Shown here: positions 27,797-36,343 of the stretch, in pieces
How positions within the stretch are numbered: position 1 is the first letter of the stretch
Layout of the letters: each line of letters starts with the position of its first letter
NCBI RefSeq assembly: GCF_009184395.1
Contig: NZ_WEIC01000002.1
Location: 248,001-312,000, forward strand
Reading direction: 5' to 3'
DNA: 64,000 nucleotides
Source: Amylibacter sp. SFDW26
GTDB lineage: Bacteria; Pseudomonadota; Alphaproteobacteria; Rhodobacterales; Rhodobacteraceae
Notes under the pieces: model-generated
What the model saw: only the letters and a program-made list of their open reading frames with translations
What the model was told of the DNA's origin: nothing
The model's database searches: none
Translations under genes and position numbers: made by a program

Positions 27797-28539
27797 GGCA
27801 AACGCTTCCGTAGGGTAACGGGGCCATTGCCCGCTGCCAATATACGTGCGCAGGCCTGTTCAAACGGCTCAAACACCGTCTTCATGTGATGGCCATTTGC
27901 GTGCAACAGCATATCTGGCCCATAGATCAACCCAACATGACCTTTCCAAAACACAAAATCCCCCCGTTTTAAGGGTTGGTTAGCATCTAATGGCTCGCCT
28001 AAGGTTTTTTCCTGTACGCCACTATCGGCCGCACATTCGATTTTCGCACCCTTTAAGGCAGCTGAAATCAGACCAGAACAATCGATTCCATATTGCGCAT
28101 TGCCACCCCATAAATACGGCACACCCAGATAGCGTTCAGCCGTTTTCACATAGTCAGGCTCAATTGCAACCAATGATTCGACCTGTTGCTGGTGGATAAA
28201 CCCACCCCCAGCCAGTTCTACATAGTTGCCTTCTTCACCCACGACAGTGATTTCAGCCTGAAACGGCAAATGCATCATTGGAACGGTTTTAAAATTCGGT
28301 GTCGCATAAACATGCGCGCCCATATCAGAAATACGGTTACTTGGGTCAGCCCATCCCGCCAAATCATCGATACGTGTAAACCCTGCATAGTTGTCAGATG
28401 GGCGATACCCTTCTGCCCAACCCTCTTTCTCCGCAATCACACAGAACGCCTCACCAAACAAAAGTTGGCGTTCCAGCGTTACACCGTGATCACTGTACAG
28501 ATTTGCAACAGGCGCTTTTATGCGGCGGATATCAGACAT
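27793..28539 (-). CDS. NlpC/P60 (C40) peptidase with N-terminal SH3-like domains
   Basis: A 248-residue protein: N-terminal SH3-like modules (about 10-130; LYSDHGVTLERQLLFGEAF and similar) and a C-terminal NlpC/P60 papain-like domain. Catalytic Cys in GIDCSGLISAAL, His in FWKGHVGLIYG, and a third polar residue in LLHANGHH. Family enzymes cut D-Glu-meso-DAP bonds in peptidoglycan stem peptides. No signal peptide is seen, so it may act on recycled muropeptides in the cytoplasm. Overlaps the 3' end of pepA by eight bases, indicating one operon. Confidence 0.9.
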   Translation of the reverse strand: MSDIRRIKAPVANLYSDHGVTLERQLLFGEAFCVIAEKEGWAEGYRPSDNYAGFTRIDDLAGWADPSNRISDMGAHVYATPNFKTVPMMHLPFQAEITVVGEEGNYVELAGGGFIHQQQVESLVAIEPDYVKTAERYLGVPYLWGGNAQYGIDCSGLISAALKGAKIECAADSGVQEKTLGEPLDANQPLKRGDFVFWKGHVGLIYGPDMLLHANGHHMKTVFEPFEQACARILAAGNGPVTLRKRLP

Positions 28540-29917
28540 AATTTTCTTCGATCACCCGCAATATTGCCCGCGTTGATTGACAAGCTCCGCCCAAAGTCCG
28601 CGCAGGTTTTGCCGCTGGCGTCCAACCGTATAAATCCAGATGCACAAAATCCCCTGCATCTTCCACAAAACGACGTAGGAATAACGCGGCTGTAATCGCC
28701 CCCCCAAACCGACCTTTGGGCGCATTGTCCAAATCAGCCACGTCAGGTTCAATCACGGGTTCATACGGATCCCAAAACGGCATACGCCACAATGGATCTG
28801 CTTCTTTATCAGCCGCCTTAGAAATCGCATTTGCCAGCTTATCACTGTCTGTGAAAAACGGCGGCACATCAGGGCCAAGCGCTACACGCGCAGCCCCTGT
28901 TAAGGTCGCCATGCAAACCATGAACTCTGGTTTTTCTTCATCCGCAAATGCCAAAGCATCCGCCAATACCAAACGCCCTTCAGCATCTGTATTGTTTACC
29001 TCAACCGTCAAACCTTTACGGGATGTCAAAACATCCTGAGGGCGGTACGCGCCTGCGGAAATAGAATTTTCAACCGCTGGCACCAGCACACGCAATCGCA
29101 CACGCACACCCAGCGCCATAATCATATGCGCCAGTCCCATCACATTGGCAGAGCCACCCATATCCTTTTTCATCAAACCCATGGATGACGCTGGTTTGAT
29201 GTTCAAACCGCCCGTATCAAAACAAACGCCTTTACCAACCAAAGTGATCTTTGGATCGCTGGCCTTACCCCATGTCATATCCAACAAACGCGGCTCTTGA
29301 TCAGACGCACGCCCAACCGTATGGATCATTGGGAAGTTCTTTTTCAACAATGCATCGCCTTTGGTCACTGTGACCTTGGCTTTGTGCTGTTTACCCAAAG
29401 CCCTAAAAGCAGCTTCCAACTGCTCTGGCCCCATATCAGAGGTTGGTGTGTTGATCAGATCACGTGTTAAAAACTCACCAGCCGCCAAGATTTCCAATCG
29501 CTTGGCATCCACATCTTTGTTGGCTTTCAGTTTCGCAGAAGCGCCAGATTTATCCTTATACCGGTCAAACGTATATTGCGCCAAAAGCCATGCCAAACTG
29601 GCCTCAGTCATTTCTGATTTTTTCAAGCCAGAGGCAAATTCATACACCCCTTTGGGCAATTGCATTGCAGCCATAGCTGCCCAATAACGCCCACGCGTGC
29701 GCGCAGCGGCATCACCCCAACCAGCCAGTACTTGGTCAATACCGCCCTCTTTGTTTGGCACAGTCAAAACCTGCCCCAAACCACCTGTAAACGCGCTGGC
29801 CTTAACCCACGCTTGAACAGCTTTTGGCTTTTTCGCCAGCCACTTTTTCAAACTTGCTGTTTCAATAAAATGGATGGGTGTTGTTTTTGATGACTTACCA
29901 GCAAACTTCGGGCTCAT
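28532..29917 (-). CDS. pepA: M17 leucyl aminopeptidase
   Basis: Hexameric dizinc aminopeptidase of 461 residues. Metal and catalytic residues: VGKGVCFDTGGLNIKP (Lys/Asp), LMKKDMGGSANVMG (Asp), and NNTDAEGRLVLADAL (Asp-Glu and Arg), which is the M17 signature. The N-terminal domain is shorter than that of E. coli PepA, common in alphaproteobacteria. Functions in peptide turnover. RBS AGGAG precedes the ATG. First gene of the pair with the NlpC/P60 protein. Confidence 0.94.
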   Translation of the reverse strand: MSPKFAGKSSKTTPIHFIETASLKKWLAKKPKAVQAWVKASAFTGGLGQVLTVPNKEGGIDQVLAGWGDAAARTRGRYWAAMAAMQLPKGVYEFASGLKKSEMTEASLAWLLAQYTFDRYKDKSGASAKLKANKDVDAKRLEILAAGEFLTRDLINTPTSDMGPEQLEAAFRALGKQHKAKVTVTKGDALLKKNFPMIHTVGRASDQEPRLLDMTWGKASDPKITLVGKGVCFDTGGLNIKPASSMGLMKKDMGGSANVMGLAHMIMALGVRVRLRVLVPAVENSISAGAYRPQDVLTSRKGLTVEVNNTDAEGRLVLADALAFADEEKPEFMVCMATLTGAARVALGPDVPPFFTDSDKLANAISKAADKEADPLWRMPFWDPYEPVIEPDVADLDNAPKGRFGGAITAALFLRRFVEDAGDFVHLDLYGWTPAAKPARTLGGACQSTRAILRVIEENYV

Positions 29918-29971
29918 TCGGATCTCCTAAACTATCCTCGTAACCCTAGTCAATTTCACAGGCTCTTCAAG

Positions 29972-30358
29972 CTATTGATCCGCTAAAACCCGTGGCAACT
30001 CCGCCAATTGAAACAGGCTTGCTTCACCCAAACAAACCATGCGCTGGCAAATGACTGGCATAATCGCCAAATCACCTGAATCAATAACCTCGATCAATTG
30101 ACACGCCACACCGCAAACACTGTCCAAACCGACCTGCGGGCATAAAGTTTTCAAACTGCCAGCAATCCGCCGCGCATTTTGCATATCTTTTTCATAAATC
30201 GCCATTTCCAGCTGGCACAGCTTATCTGACACCTCAAACAACACACGCTCGAACACACGCAGCCCCTGCTGTGTGCCCAATTCAGACAATAAAATATGGA
30301 TTTCATCGTAATTTAACTTTGGCACTTCATTCGATCGAAATGCAATTATATCAGCCAT
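29972..30358 (-). CDS. Small alpha-helical protein, possibly a degenerate Hpt-like domain
   Basis: A 128-residue predicted all-alpha cytoplasmic protein (start at MADIIAFRSN; an ATG 12 bases upstream is possible). The segment NARRIAGSLKTLCPQVGLDSVCGVACQLIEVI resembles a histidine-phosphotransfer helix pair (positions about 65-97), but the phospho-accepting His is absent: the expected position is Arg or Ala. No family could be named. It precedes pepA on the same strand (54 bases) and is divergent from the carbonic anhydrase gene. Confidence 0.6.
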   Translation of the reverse strand: MADIIAFRSNEVPKLNYDEIHILLSELGTQQGLRVFERVLFEVSDKLCQLEMAIYEKDMQNARRIAGSLKTLCPQVGLDSVCGVACQLIEVIDSGDLAIMPVICQRMVCLGEASLFQLAELPRVLADQ

Positions 30359-30498
30359 TCTATTCACCATTCATCATACGCCCCAGCCATGACCATAAAG
30401 GGCTATTTGCAAAAAACTCCTAACCGATGCGTACGCAGCTCTTGTAAAATCACTCAAAATCTACGAAAAATGAGACTAAATTCAGGGTCAGACTACAC

Positions 30499-31152
30499 AT
30501 GAAATACATTAAGCCGCTGCCAAGCTTCCTTGCCAATCGTTACCACGGTTGGAAAGCGACACAGTTCCAAGAAAACAAAGCTTGGATCGCAAAACTGGTT
30601 GATGACGGCCAGCACCCACGCACAATGGTCATCGCGTGCTGCGACAGCCGCGTGCATGTCACATCTGTTTTTGGCGCGGAAACAGGCGAGTTTTTCCTGC
30701 ACCGTAACATCGCAAACCTTGTTCCAAAATTCCTGCCTGATGGGCAACATCACGGCACATCTGCAGCCATTGAATATGCTGTCACCGCTTTGGGTGTGAC
30801 CAATATTCTGGTCGTCGGCCATTCCCATTGCGGTGGTGTCAAAGGCTGCCATGATATGTGTTCAGGCAAAGCGCCAGAGCTTGAAGAAAAAAGCAGTTTT
30901 GTAGGCAGCTGGGTTGATATCCTGCGCGAAGGTTATGAGCGTGTGGCAGAACGCGGTGGTACAGAAGACGAACAAGTCAGCGCATTAGAGCGCGAAGGTA
31001 TATTGGTATCCTTGAAAAACCTTATGACTTTCCCATTCGTTCAAGAGCGTGTTGAAAAAGGTGAATTGTCTCTACACGGCCTGTGGATGGACATCCGCGA
31101 TGGCGGCTTAGAAAACTATAATCCAGCCAGCGATACATTCGAACAAATCTAA
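30499..31152 (+). CDS. Beta-class carbonic anhydrase
   Basis: Zinc enzyme interconverting CO2 and bicarbonate, cytoplasmic, 217 residues. Zinc ligands and Asp/Arg dyad: IACCDSRVHVTSVFG (Cys, Asp, Arg) and VVGHSHCGGVKG (His, Cys). LHRNIANLVP and SLHGLWMDI complete the family pattern. Length is typical. It is monocistronic; convergent MuiA-like gene downstream across a 276-bp gap. Confidence 0.95.
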   Translation: MKYIKPLPSFLANRYHGWKATQFQENKAWIAKLVDDGQHPRTMVIACCDSRVHVTSVFGAETGEFFLHRNIANLVPKFLPDGQHHGTSAAIEYAVTALGVTNILVVGHSHCGGVKGCHDMCSGKAPELEEKSSFVGSWVDILREGYERVAERGGTEDEQVSALEREGILVSLKNLMTFPFVQERVEKGELSLHGLWMDIRDGGLENYNPASDTFEQI

Positions 31153-31288
31153 AGCAGCGCACGCACCTCTAAAAACCTATTAACCTTTTGTGCGGTATAA
31201 AAGCCGTGTCGACAAAGTGGTTCATGGGTTTTCAAAGGGCGGGTAACAGCGTCAAATGCGAAAACCACCGAAATAACAGTTAGATTAG

Positions 31289-31317
31289 GTGCAGGGGATA
31301 AAATCCCTGTTCAGCAC
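31289..31317. other. Hairpin in convergent intergenic region
   Basis: GTGC-AGGG / CCCT-(GTTCA)-GCAC, an interrupted stem around GATAAAAT. A few bases later comes the 12-bp palindrome GGTGGCGCCACC (31331-31342) followed by TTTTT. The 276-bp region holds nothing else convincing; these may be terminators or a small RNA. Confidence 0.4.
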
Positions 31318-31375
31318 ATATACCGCATATGGTGGCGCCACCTTTTTAACCTTACACAGATTAACAAACGATAAA

Positions 31376-31402
31376 CCCCGCCACCAAACATTGGCGACGG
31401 GG
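31376..31402 (-). terminator. Probable terminator of the MuiA-like gene
   Basis: CCCCG ... CGGGG stem with two internal mismatches, just beyond the stop of the minus-strand gene. Followed on the minus strand by TTTATCG. Moderate strength only. Confidence 0.5.
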
Positions 31403-31428
31403 CAAAAAGCATGTTCTATTCACTGGTT

Positions 31429-33087
31429 TTAACGACGCCCCAGCTGTTTGTCCTCTGGCCATTTCAACGTCCAATCATAGTTGATCGTTTCAGTTGACCC
31501 CGCTTCCATAGCAACAGTCCAACCGACCACACCACGGCGACCTTCGATATTCGTCTCTGTCGGCTTCGGGTTGGTGTCCAAAGTCACTTCCAAATCCTCA
31601 GCCTCGGAAACTGGCAATGCCACATAAGCCGTCACATCAATCGCATAATCCAACAGGCTGCGGATATTGACCTCGTATTTTTCAATCTTCTGATTATAGG
31701 ATGAAATGATGCCCGTATCGCCATCTTGAACTTGCAACGTACGTTGCTCTACCAAGATGCCATTCAATGGCCCAAGCGCCATATCGAATGTATCACCATT
31801 GGCAACTTCACCGATATAAGACTGACCGACCATCACACCATCACGGATCAATGTCGCCTCACCCGGCAACAAAGTCCCACCTGTGGTATTTTCCAACTCA
31901 GCATATAAAACCGCAGTGCTGTTCTGCCCAATCGTAGCACGCGCACCCAATTCCACATCGCTTTGAATGGCATCTAAACGGAACAGCTTGCCGTTGGTAT
32001 CGCCGCGCAACTTGCCAATACGCCCCAATTCAAACTCAATCGTTTGTCCACGTATAGTCGATGCATATTGTTCATATCGCGGTGCCGCAGCCGTTTCCAA
32101 AACAGGTTCTGCCAAAGCATCCGCCTGACCACGTGCAACAGACTTCTGCGCCATGCGCAGCAATTCTTTTGGATCAAAAATATACTTGATATCTGGATAC
32201 GGCAAAGACACCTGCGTTGCACGGTTCAAATCAGACGTCGACAATGTCACAGCCACATCCTGCCAATCCTCACCACTGCGTTGCCAGATGTTTGCTTGGC
32301 GTACCATATCCACTTTGGCGGTGGCCTTTTCCTGCTCTACTTTGATCTCATAACTCGGTTGCCACCCCGCATTTTGACTTGCGTAAATCAATGTTAGGTC
32401 ACCCTTAAATTCCGCATCCACAACCAAATCAATAATAGCCGTTGCCCTTGCGCGCTCCAAAGGAAGAGTTGCTTCCAGAGCTGCATGCGCACGCGCAACT
32501 TTTGCATCCGCTTCATTCACTGCTCGGTTTGTCTGTGTCAGTTCATTCTGTGCGGTTTCCAAAGCGACAACTGCTGCTGAAATCTCTGCGCCCAGCACGC
32601 CAATAAGGCTGGTTAACTCATCCGCTGTTAGCGTGCTCCCACCAGCACCGCCTGCCATCTTACCTTCAGATATAGATGTCAAATATTGCACTTTTAAATT
32701 AGACGCCGCGACCGCAGCCTTGGCCGCAACACGTGTCGTTTCTACTGCAATCAATTCACCCTTAGCAGCATCCAATACTTTTTCTGCAGCAAGCTGTTCA
32801 TCCGACTTCACAGGCTCTGCTGGCACTTGCCGCTCGGTACTAAAACCAATGGACTGTATCGTCACCCCATCTGCAAATGCTTGAAACTGGCCTCCTTGCA
32901 AATCTTGAGGCAAGTCCGTCACCAAAACCTGATGCTGTCCTGCGGGTAAATCCAAACCGACCTTACGGTCATATAAAGCAGCTTGTGGGAAAATTTTCAC
33001 CGTATCCAACGTGCTGGTCGTAGTGACCGTTTCAGCAACAGCGAACTGTGGGAATAAAGAAAGAATTACGAGTAGCGAGTAACGCAT
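31429..33087 (-). CDS. MuiA-like DUF4139 domain protein
   Basis: A 552-residue secreted protein with signal peptide MRYSLLVILSLFPQFAVA, a DUF4140 N-terminal domain (TSTLDTVKIFPQAALYDRKV), a central coiled-coil (about 90-215, Ala/Glu-rich), and a C-terminal DUF4139 beta domain (AEFKGDLTLIYASQNAGWQP, TLSTSDLNRATQVSLPYPD). Members include the fungal mucoidy-inhibitor-A homologues; the biochemical role is unknown. It is monocistronic. Periplasmic or outer-membrane location is inferred from the signal peptide. Confidence 0.88.
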   Translation of the reverse strand: MRYSLLVILSLFPQFAVAETVTTTSTLDTVKIFPQAALYDRKVGLDLPAGQHQVLVTDLPQDLQGGQFQAFADGVTIQSIGFSTERQVPAEPVKSDEQLAAEKVLDAAKGELIAVETTRVAAKAAVAASNLKVQYLTSISEGKMAGGAGGSTLTADELTSLIGVLGAEISAAVVALETAQNELTQTNRAVNEADAKVARAHAALEATLPLERARATAIIDLVVDAEFKGDLTLIYASQNAGWQPSYEIKVEQEKATAKVDMVRQANIWQRSGEDWQDVAVTLSTSDLNRATQVSLPYPDIKYIFDPKELLRMAQKSVARGQADALAEPVLETAAAPRYEQYASTIRGQTIEFELGRIGKLRGDTNGKLFRLDAIQSDVELGARATIGQNSTAVLYAELENTTGGTLLPGEATLIRDGVMVGQSYIGEVANGDTFDMALGPLNGILVEQRTLQVQDGDTGIISSYNQKIEKYEVNIRSLLDYAIDVTAYVALPVSEAEDLEVTLDTNPKPTETNIEGRRGVVGWTVAMEAGSTETINYDWTLKWPEDKQLGRR

Positions 33088-33255
33088 TAAAACACCTAAA
33101 GTTAGTTATGTCTGAATTGAATATAATCATACAATTGCATAAAAAAAGTGCTGTTATGATCAACAGCATAAATTGGTAATATAATGACTTGCTGTTTTTT
33201 GGGATTATATGAGCTTAAAAAAGTATTTTAAAAGCTCATATAAAAATTCAACGTC

Positions 33256-33621
33256 TTATCGACTTGGATCTGTTGGAATACGTGATCCAAGAACAACACA
33301 TCTTTTCATGCTACCTGTACGTGCACGATTGCAAGCCTTAATCGAAGACCATTGCCCACCATATAATGTTTTATAACCTGTTGAATATGCCGCAACACCA
33401 GGTTGTGGAACCTCCACGTCATTTTCATCAAATTTTGGTATTGCAGTTGATACCGCATAAGATCCAAATCGTTCTGATTTTGCAGCCCAACGTTGCAATT
33501 CTTTCATTTGTTGTTCAGTTAAGTTTGGAACAACTCTAATATAATAATCAAAATCATCCGCAAAAGACATTGTAGGGGTTAGCGCTAGAACAGTAGCACA
33601 AACCAATTTAAATTTTGTCAT
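33256..33621 (-). CDS. Small secreted protein, unknown
   Basis: A 121-residue protein with signal peptide MTKFKLVCATVLALTPTMSFA and a mature part containing PNLTEQQMKELQRWAAKSER, SSIKACNRARTGSMKRC and VVLGSRIP. Two cysteines may form a disulfide. Start at 33621 follows AAGGG; a further ATG 18 bases upstream is possible. Not recognised as any family. It precedes the MuiA-like gene on the same strand across a 168-bp AT-rich gap, so co-transcription is doubtful. Confidence 0.65.
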   Translation of the reverse strand: MTKFKLVCATVLALTPTMSFADDFDYYIRVVPNLTEQQMKELQRWAAKSERFGSYAVSTAIPKFDENDVEVPQPGVAAYSTGYKTLYGGQWSSIKACNRARTGSMKRCVVLGSRIPTDPSR

Positions 33622-33747
33622 TTTGATACCCTTACCCATTATTAATATTTGGCAAATAATTAAATTACCACCGAAGTGGCGTTTATTTAAGATACATAAG
33701 AATCACGTCAAGTGTTTCGTTATGCATTTCTTAATACCATGAATTAA

Positions 33748-33773
33748 AAAAGGGTCCAATAATGGGCCCTTTT
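33748..33773 (-). terminator. asd terminator
   Basis: AAAAGGGTCC / GGGCCCTTTT stem (one G-T pair), six-base loop, A-tract and T-tract on both sides. It ends the minus-strand asd transcript. Confidence 0.85.
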
Positions 33774-33798
33774 AATCTTTTGTTAATTATTGCACAAA

Positions 33799-34821
33799 TC
33801 AGCCTTTTTTCAAAACCTCACGGCCCAAAAGCTCTGCAATCTGTACTGTATTCAACGCAGCACCTTTGCGCAGGTTGTCGGAAACAACCCACAGGTTCAC
33901 ACCGTTATCAATTGTGCTGTCTTGGCGAATACGGCTTACATATGTTGCAAACTCACCCACGCAATCGATTGGTGTGATGTACCCGCCGTCTTCGCGTTTA
34001 TCGACAACCATAACACCTGGTGCTTCACGCAGGATGTCACGCACTTCGTCTTCATCAACGAAATCTTCAAACTCAATGTTCACTGCTTCGGAGTGACCCA
34101 CGAATACAGGTACACGCACACAAGTCGCTGTCACTTTGATGGATTTATCGATGATCTTCTTTGTTTCAGCGACCATCTTCCACTCTTCTTTGGTGGAGCC
34201 ATCATCCATGAACACATCAATATGTGGGATTACGTTGAATGCGATGTCTTTTGGATAAACTTTTGCTTCCACTTCCTGACCTGGTACATATTTACCTTTG
34301 GTTTGGTTCCACAATTCTTCGATCGCTGCTTTACCAGTGCCTGAAACAGACTGGTAAGTTGAAACAACAACACGTTTGATTTTCGAGCGGTCGTGCAAAG
34401 GCTTCAATGCCACAACCATCTGTGCTGTTGAACAGTTCGGGTTGGCAATGATGTTTTTGTTTTTGTAATCGTGAATCGCTTCAGGGTTACACTCTGGCAC
34501 GATCAAAGGGATATCTGGATCGTAGCGGTATAGCGATGAGTTATCGATTACCACACAACCAGCTGCAGCCGCTTTTGGCGCATACTCTTTAGTTGCATCA
34601 GAACCCACAGCAAACAAAGCCATGTCCCAACCCGTGAAATCGAAAGTGTCCAAATCTTCCGTCTTCAACGTCTTGTCACCAAAGCTACATTCCGTTCCAA
34701 GTGAATTGCGGCTTGCAAGCACAGCAATCTGATCAATCGGGAACTGACGTTCATCAAGAATATTTAGCATTTCGCGGCCTACGTTGCCTGTGGCACCCGC
34801 GACGACAATACGGTAACCCAT
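33799..34821 (-). CDS. asd: Aspartate-semialdehyde dehydrogenase
   Basis: NADPH-dependent enzyme of 340 residues that reduces aspartyl phosphate to the semialdehyde, feeding lysine/DAP, methionine, threonine. N-terminal Rossmann GATGNVGREMLNIL, nucleophilic Cys in NPNCSTAQMVVAL (about residues 130-142), SGTGKAAIEEL, and the catalytic His/Arg region TCVRVPVFVGHSEAV. RBS AGGAGA is present. It supports peptidoglycan DAP synthesis alongside the DapC-like aminotransferase elsewhere in the window. Confidence 0.96.
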   Translation of the reverse strand: MGYRIVVAGATGNVGREMLNILDERQFPIDQIAVLASRNSLGTECSFGDKTLKTEDLDTFDFTGWDMALFAVGSDATKEYAPKAAAAGCVVIDNSSLYRYDPDIPLIVPECNPEAIHDYKNKNIIANPNCSTAQMVVALKPLHDRSKIKRVVVSTYQSVSGTGKAAIEELWNQTKGKYVPGQEVEAKVYPKDIAFNVIPHIDVFMDDGSTKEEWKMVAETKKIIDKSIKVTATCVRVPVFVGHSEAVNIEFEDFVDEDEVRDILREAPGVMVVDKREDGGYITPIDCVGEFATYVSRIRQDSTIDNGVNLWVVSDNLRKGAALNTVQIAELLGREVLKKG

Positions 34822-34952
34822 TTTAGGTCTCCTAAGTTAAAGTTTGGACATGTTCATAAGCGAACGAGGCGGCTATACTCTGTTCAACACTATTGTGAAA
34901 TGCCAAATGCGCAGATTCTTTGTATTCTGTTGCAAAAGAATGAGGTTTCGAG

Positions 34953-35306
34953 ATGAAATTTACGTGTACCGCCCTATTTGCTGCCCTTATCAGCACAGCA
35001 GCCTTTGCTGATTCTCCTGTGATTGTTGCTGTGGATGCAGGAAAGTCAGGTTCTACATGGCGTTTTGATGTCACATTGAAACATGCTGATACAGGCTGGG
35101 ATCACTATGCAGATGGTTGGGGTGTGTATTTGAAAGACGGCACCGAATTGGGTTACCGCGTGTTGGCGCATCCGCATGTGAACGAGCAACCGTTTACCCG
35201 TTCACTGGGTGGGGTCAGCATTCCAGCGGGCACAAAATCCGTCATCATCAAACCGCGTGATAGCGTGCATGGCGTGGGCGCAGATTTTGAGGTCAATCTA
35301 AGGTAA
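34953..35306 (+). CDS. Small periplasmic protein, unknown
   Basis: A 117-residue protein with signal peptide MKFTCTALFAALISTAAFA. The mature domain looks like a beta sandwich (VDAGKSGSTWRFDVTLKHAD, GWDHYADGWGVYLKDG, SIPAGTKSVIIKPRDSVHGV). No family name was recognised, although the pattern WxxYADxWxV is distinctive. Preceded by GAGG, divergent from asd. Function unknown. Confidence 0.7.
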   Translation: MKFTCTALFAALISTAAFADSPVIVAVDAGKSGSTWRFDVTLKHADTGWDHYADGWGVYLKDGTELGYRVLAHPHVNEQPFTRSLGGVSIPAGTKSVIIKPRDSVHGVGADFEVNLR

Positions 35307-35341
35307 CTGCCATAACACGCACCACATCTTGCGAAAGTATA

Positions 35342-35713
35342 TCATTTACTGATGATCATAAGCTGCAATCTTTTAACTTCCCGAATGACACGATCAGCTT
35401 GCATTTGAGGAGCCAAGCTAAGTTTGATTTGTAATGCCATAATAGCGAGTGCAGCACTGGGTATACCCCATTGAATTGCAAGCAATGCTGTGTCAGCCGC
35501 ATAAAACTTTATCGCGCACCACACAGCAGCCACAAACATTGTACCTTGCAAAAGCATCAGGACCCATGTGACCCATCCTAATTTACCGCCAAATTGGCTT
35601 AGACCCAAAGCCAAATATCCCAGCTCTTCTGTTTCTTTTAATATCTCATGATCTTGATCAGTTAGCGCAGCTTCGATCATCTCATCCAATTTATTAAACT
35701 TATCATCAGTCAT
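35342..35713 (-). CDS. DUF6768-type membrane protein, probable partner of the ECF sigma factor
   Basis: A 123-residue protein with an acidic N-terminus (DDKFNKLDEMIEAALTDQDH) and two transmembrane segments (about 48-72 and 78-98). Resembles the DUF6768 family found next to ECF sigma genes; the short cytoplasmic N-terminus could bind the sigma factor as an anti-sigma domain would. That function is inferred from context. Overlaps the sigma gene by eight bases, strongly suggesting co-expression. Confidence 0.65.
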   Translation of the reverse strand: MTDDKFNKLDEMIEAALTDQDHEILKETEELGYLALGLSQFGGKLGWVTWVLMLLQGTMFVAAVWCAIKFYAADTALLAIQWGIPSAALAIMALQIKLSLAPQMQADRVIREVKRLQLMIISK

Positions 35714-36260
35714 CAGCTTTTCCTTTCAACTCTTCTTTCAGTTTTGTTCGGGCGTGCATTAAGCGGGTCTTTACGGTTCCAATGGGTACATCCAGAGCTA
35801 CGGCAACTTCTGAAATACGCATATCTTCTAGATAAAATAATGCGACTGTTGCTGATTGCTCTGGTGAAAGCTTTGAAATGGCGTCCCGAACTTTTGCATT
35901 TTCATCTGACATTAGAACCGTGGTTGGTTCGTTTTCAGGTAAAGGTTCTTGGCTTAACTTATGAACCAAATTCCGTTGACGTTGTTTGCCTGTAATAAGT
36001 TTTGCACACCGTCGGGTAACAATCCGAAGCGCCCATGATCGGAACGCTCGTGGAGATTTTAAACGTCGCAAGCCTTTATAAATATCGATCCAGGCTTCTT
36101 GGACTGCCTCTTGAGCTTCTTCATGATCCCCAAGTAAGCGATTGGCATGAACAACCAGTCTTGGGCCAACAAGTAAAACCAATTGCGACAAAGCATTTTT
36201 ATCGCCACTCATCGAAACCGTGACCAAATACTCTTCTAATGCGCGCGACTTTTCCAACAT
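35706..36260 (-). CDS. ECF-family RNA polymerase sigma factor
   Basis: A 184-residue sigma-70 family member with region 2 (HANRLLGDHEEAQEAVQEAW, about 34-53, then FRSWALRIVTRR) and region 4 (LSPEQSATVALFYLEDMRIS, about 128-147, with EVAVALDVPIGTVKTRLMHA HTH). Regions 1 and 3 are absent, as in ECF factors. It probably directs transcription of a small stress regulon, including its own operon. The next gene, a two-helix membrane protein, likely regulates it. No target promoters could be identified. Confidence 0.9.
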   Translation of the reverse strand: MLEKSRALEEYLVTVSMSGDKNALSQLVLLVGPRLVVHANRLLGDHEEAQEAVQEAWIDIYKGLRRLKSPRAFRSWALRIVTRRCAKLITGKQRQRNLVHKLSQEPLPENEPTTVLMSDENAKVRDAISKLSPEQSATVALFYLEDMRISEVAVALDVPIGTVKTRLMHARTKLKEELKGKADD

Positions 36261-36343
36261 TACGCCATCTCTTTATAGCTTATGTATAAAGGTGCCCAGT
36301 TATCTCTAAAAGGTTCAAATTCTTTTTAAGATGTTAAGTAATC

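Noticed and set aside
31331-31342. GGTGGCGCCACC as a restriction/regulator palindrome
   Set aside because: Single copy noticed; no paired enzyme or regulator site context, so not listed as an operator.
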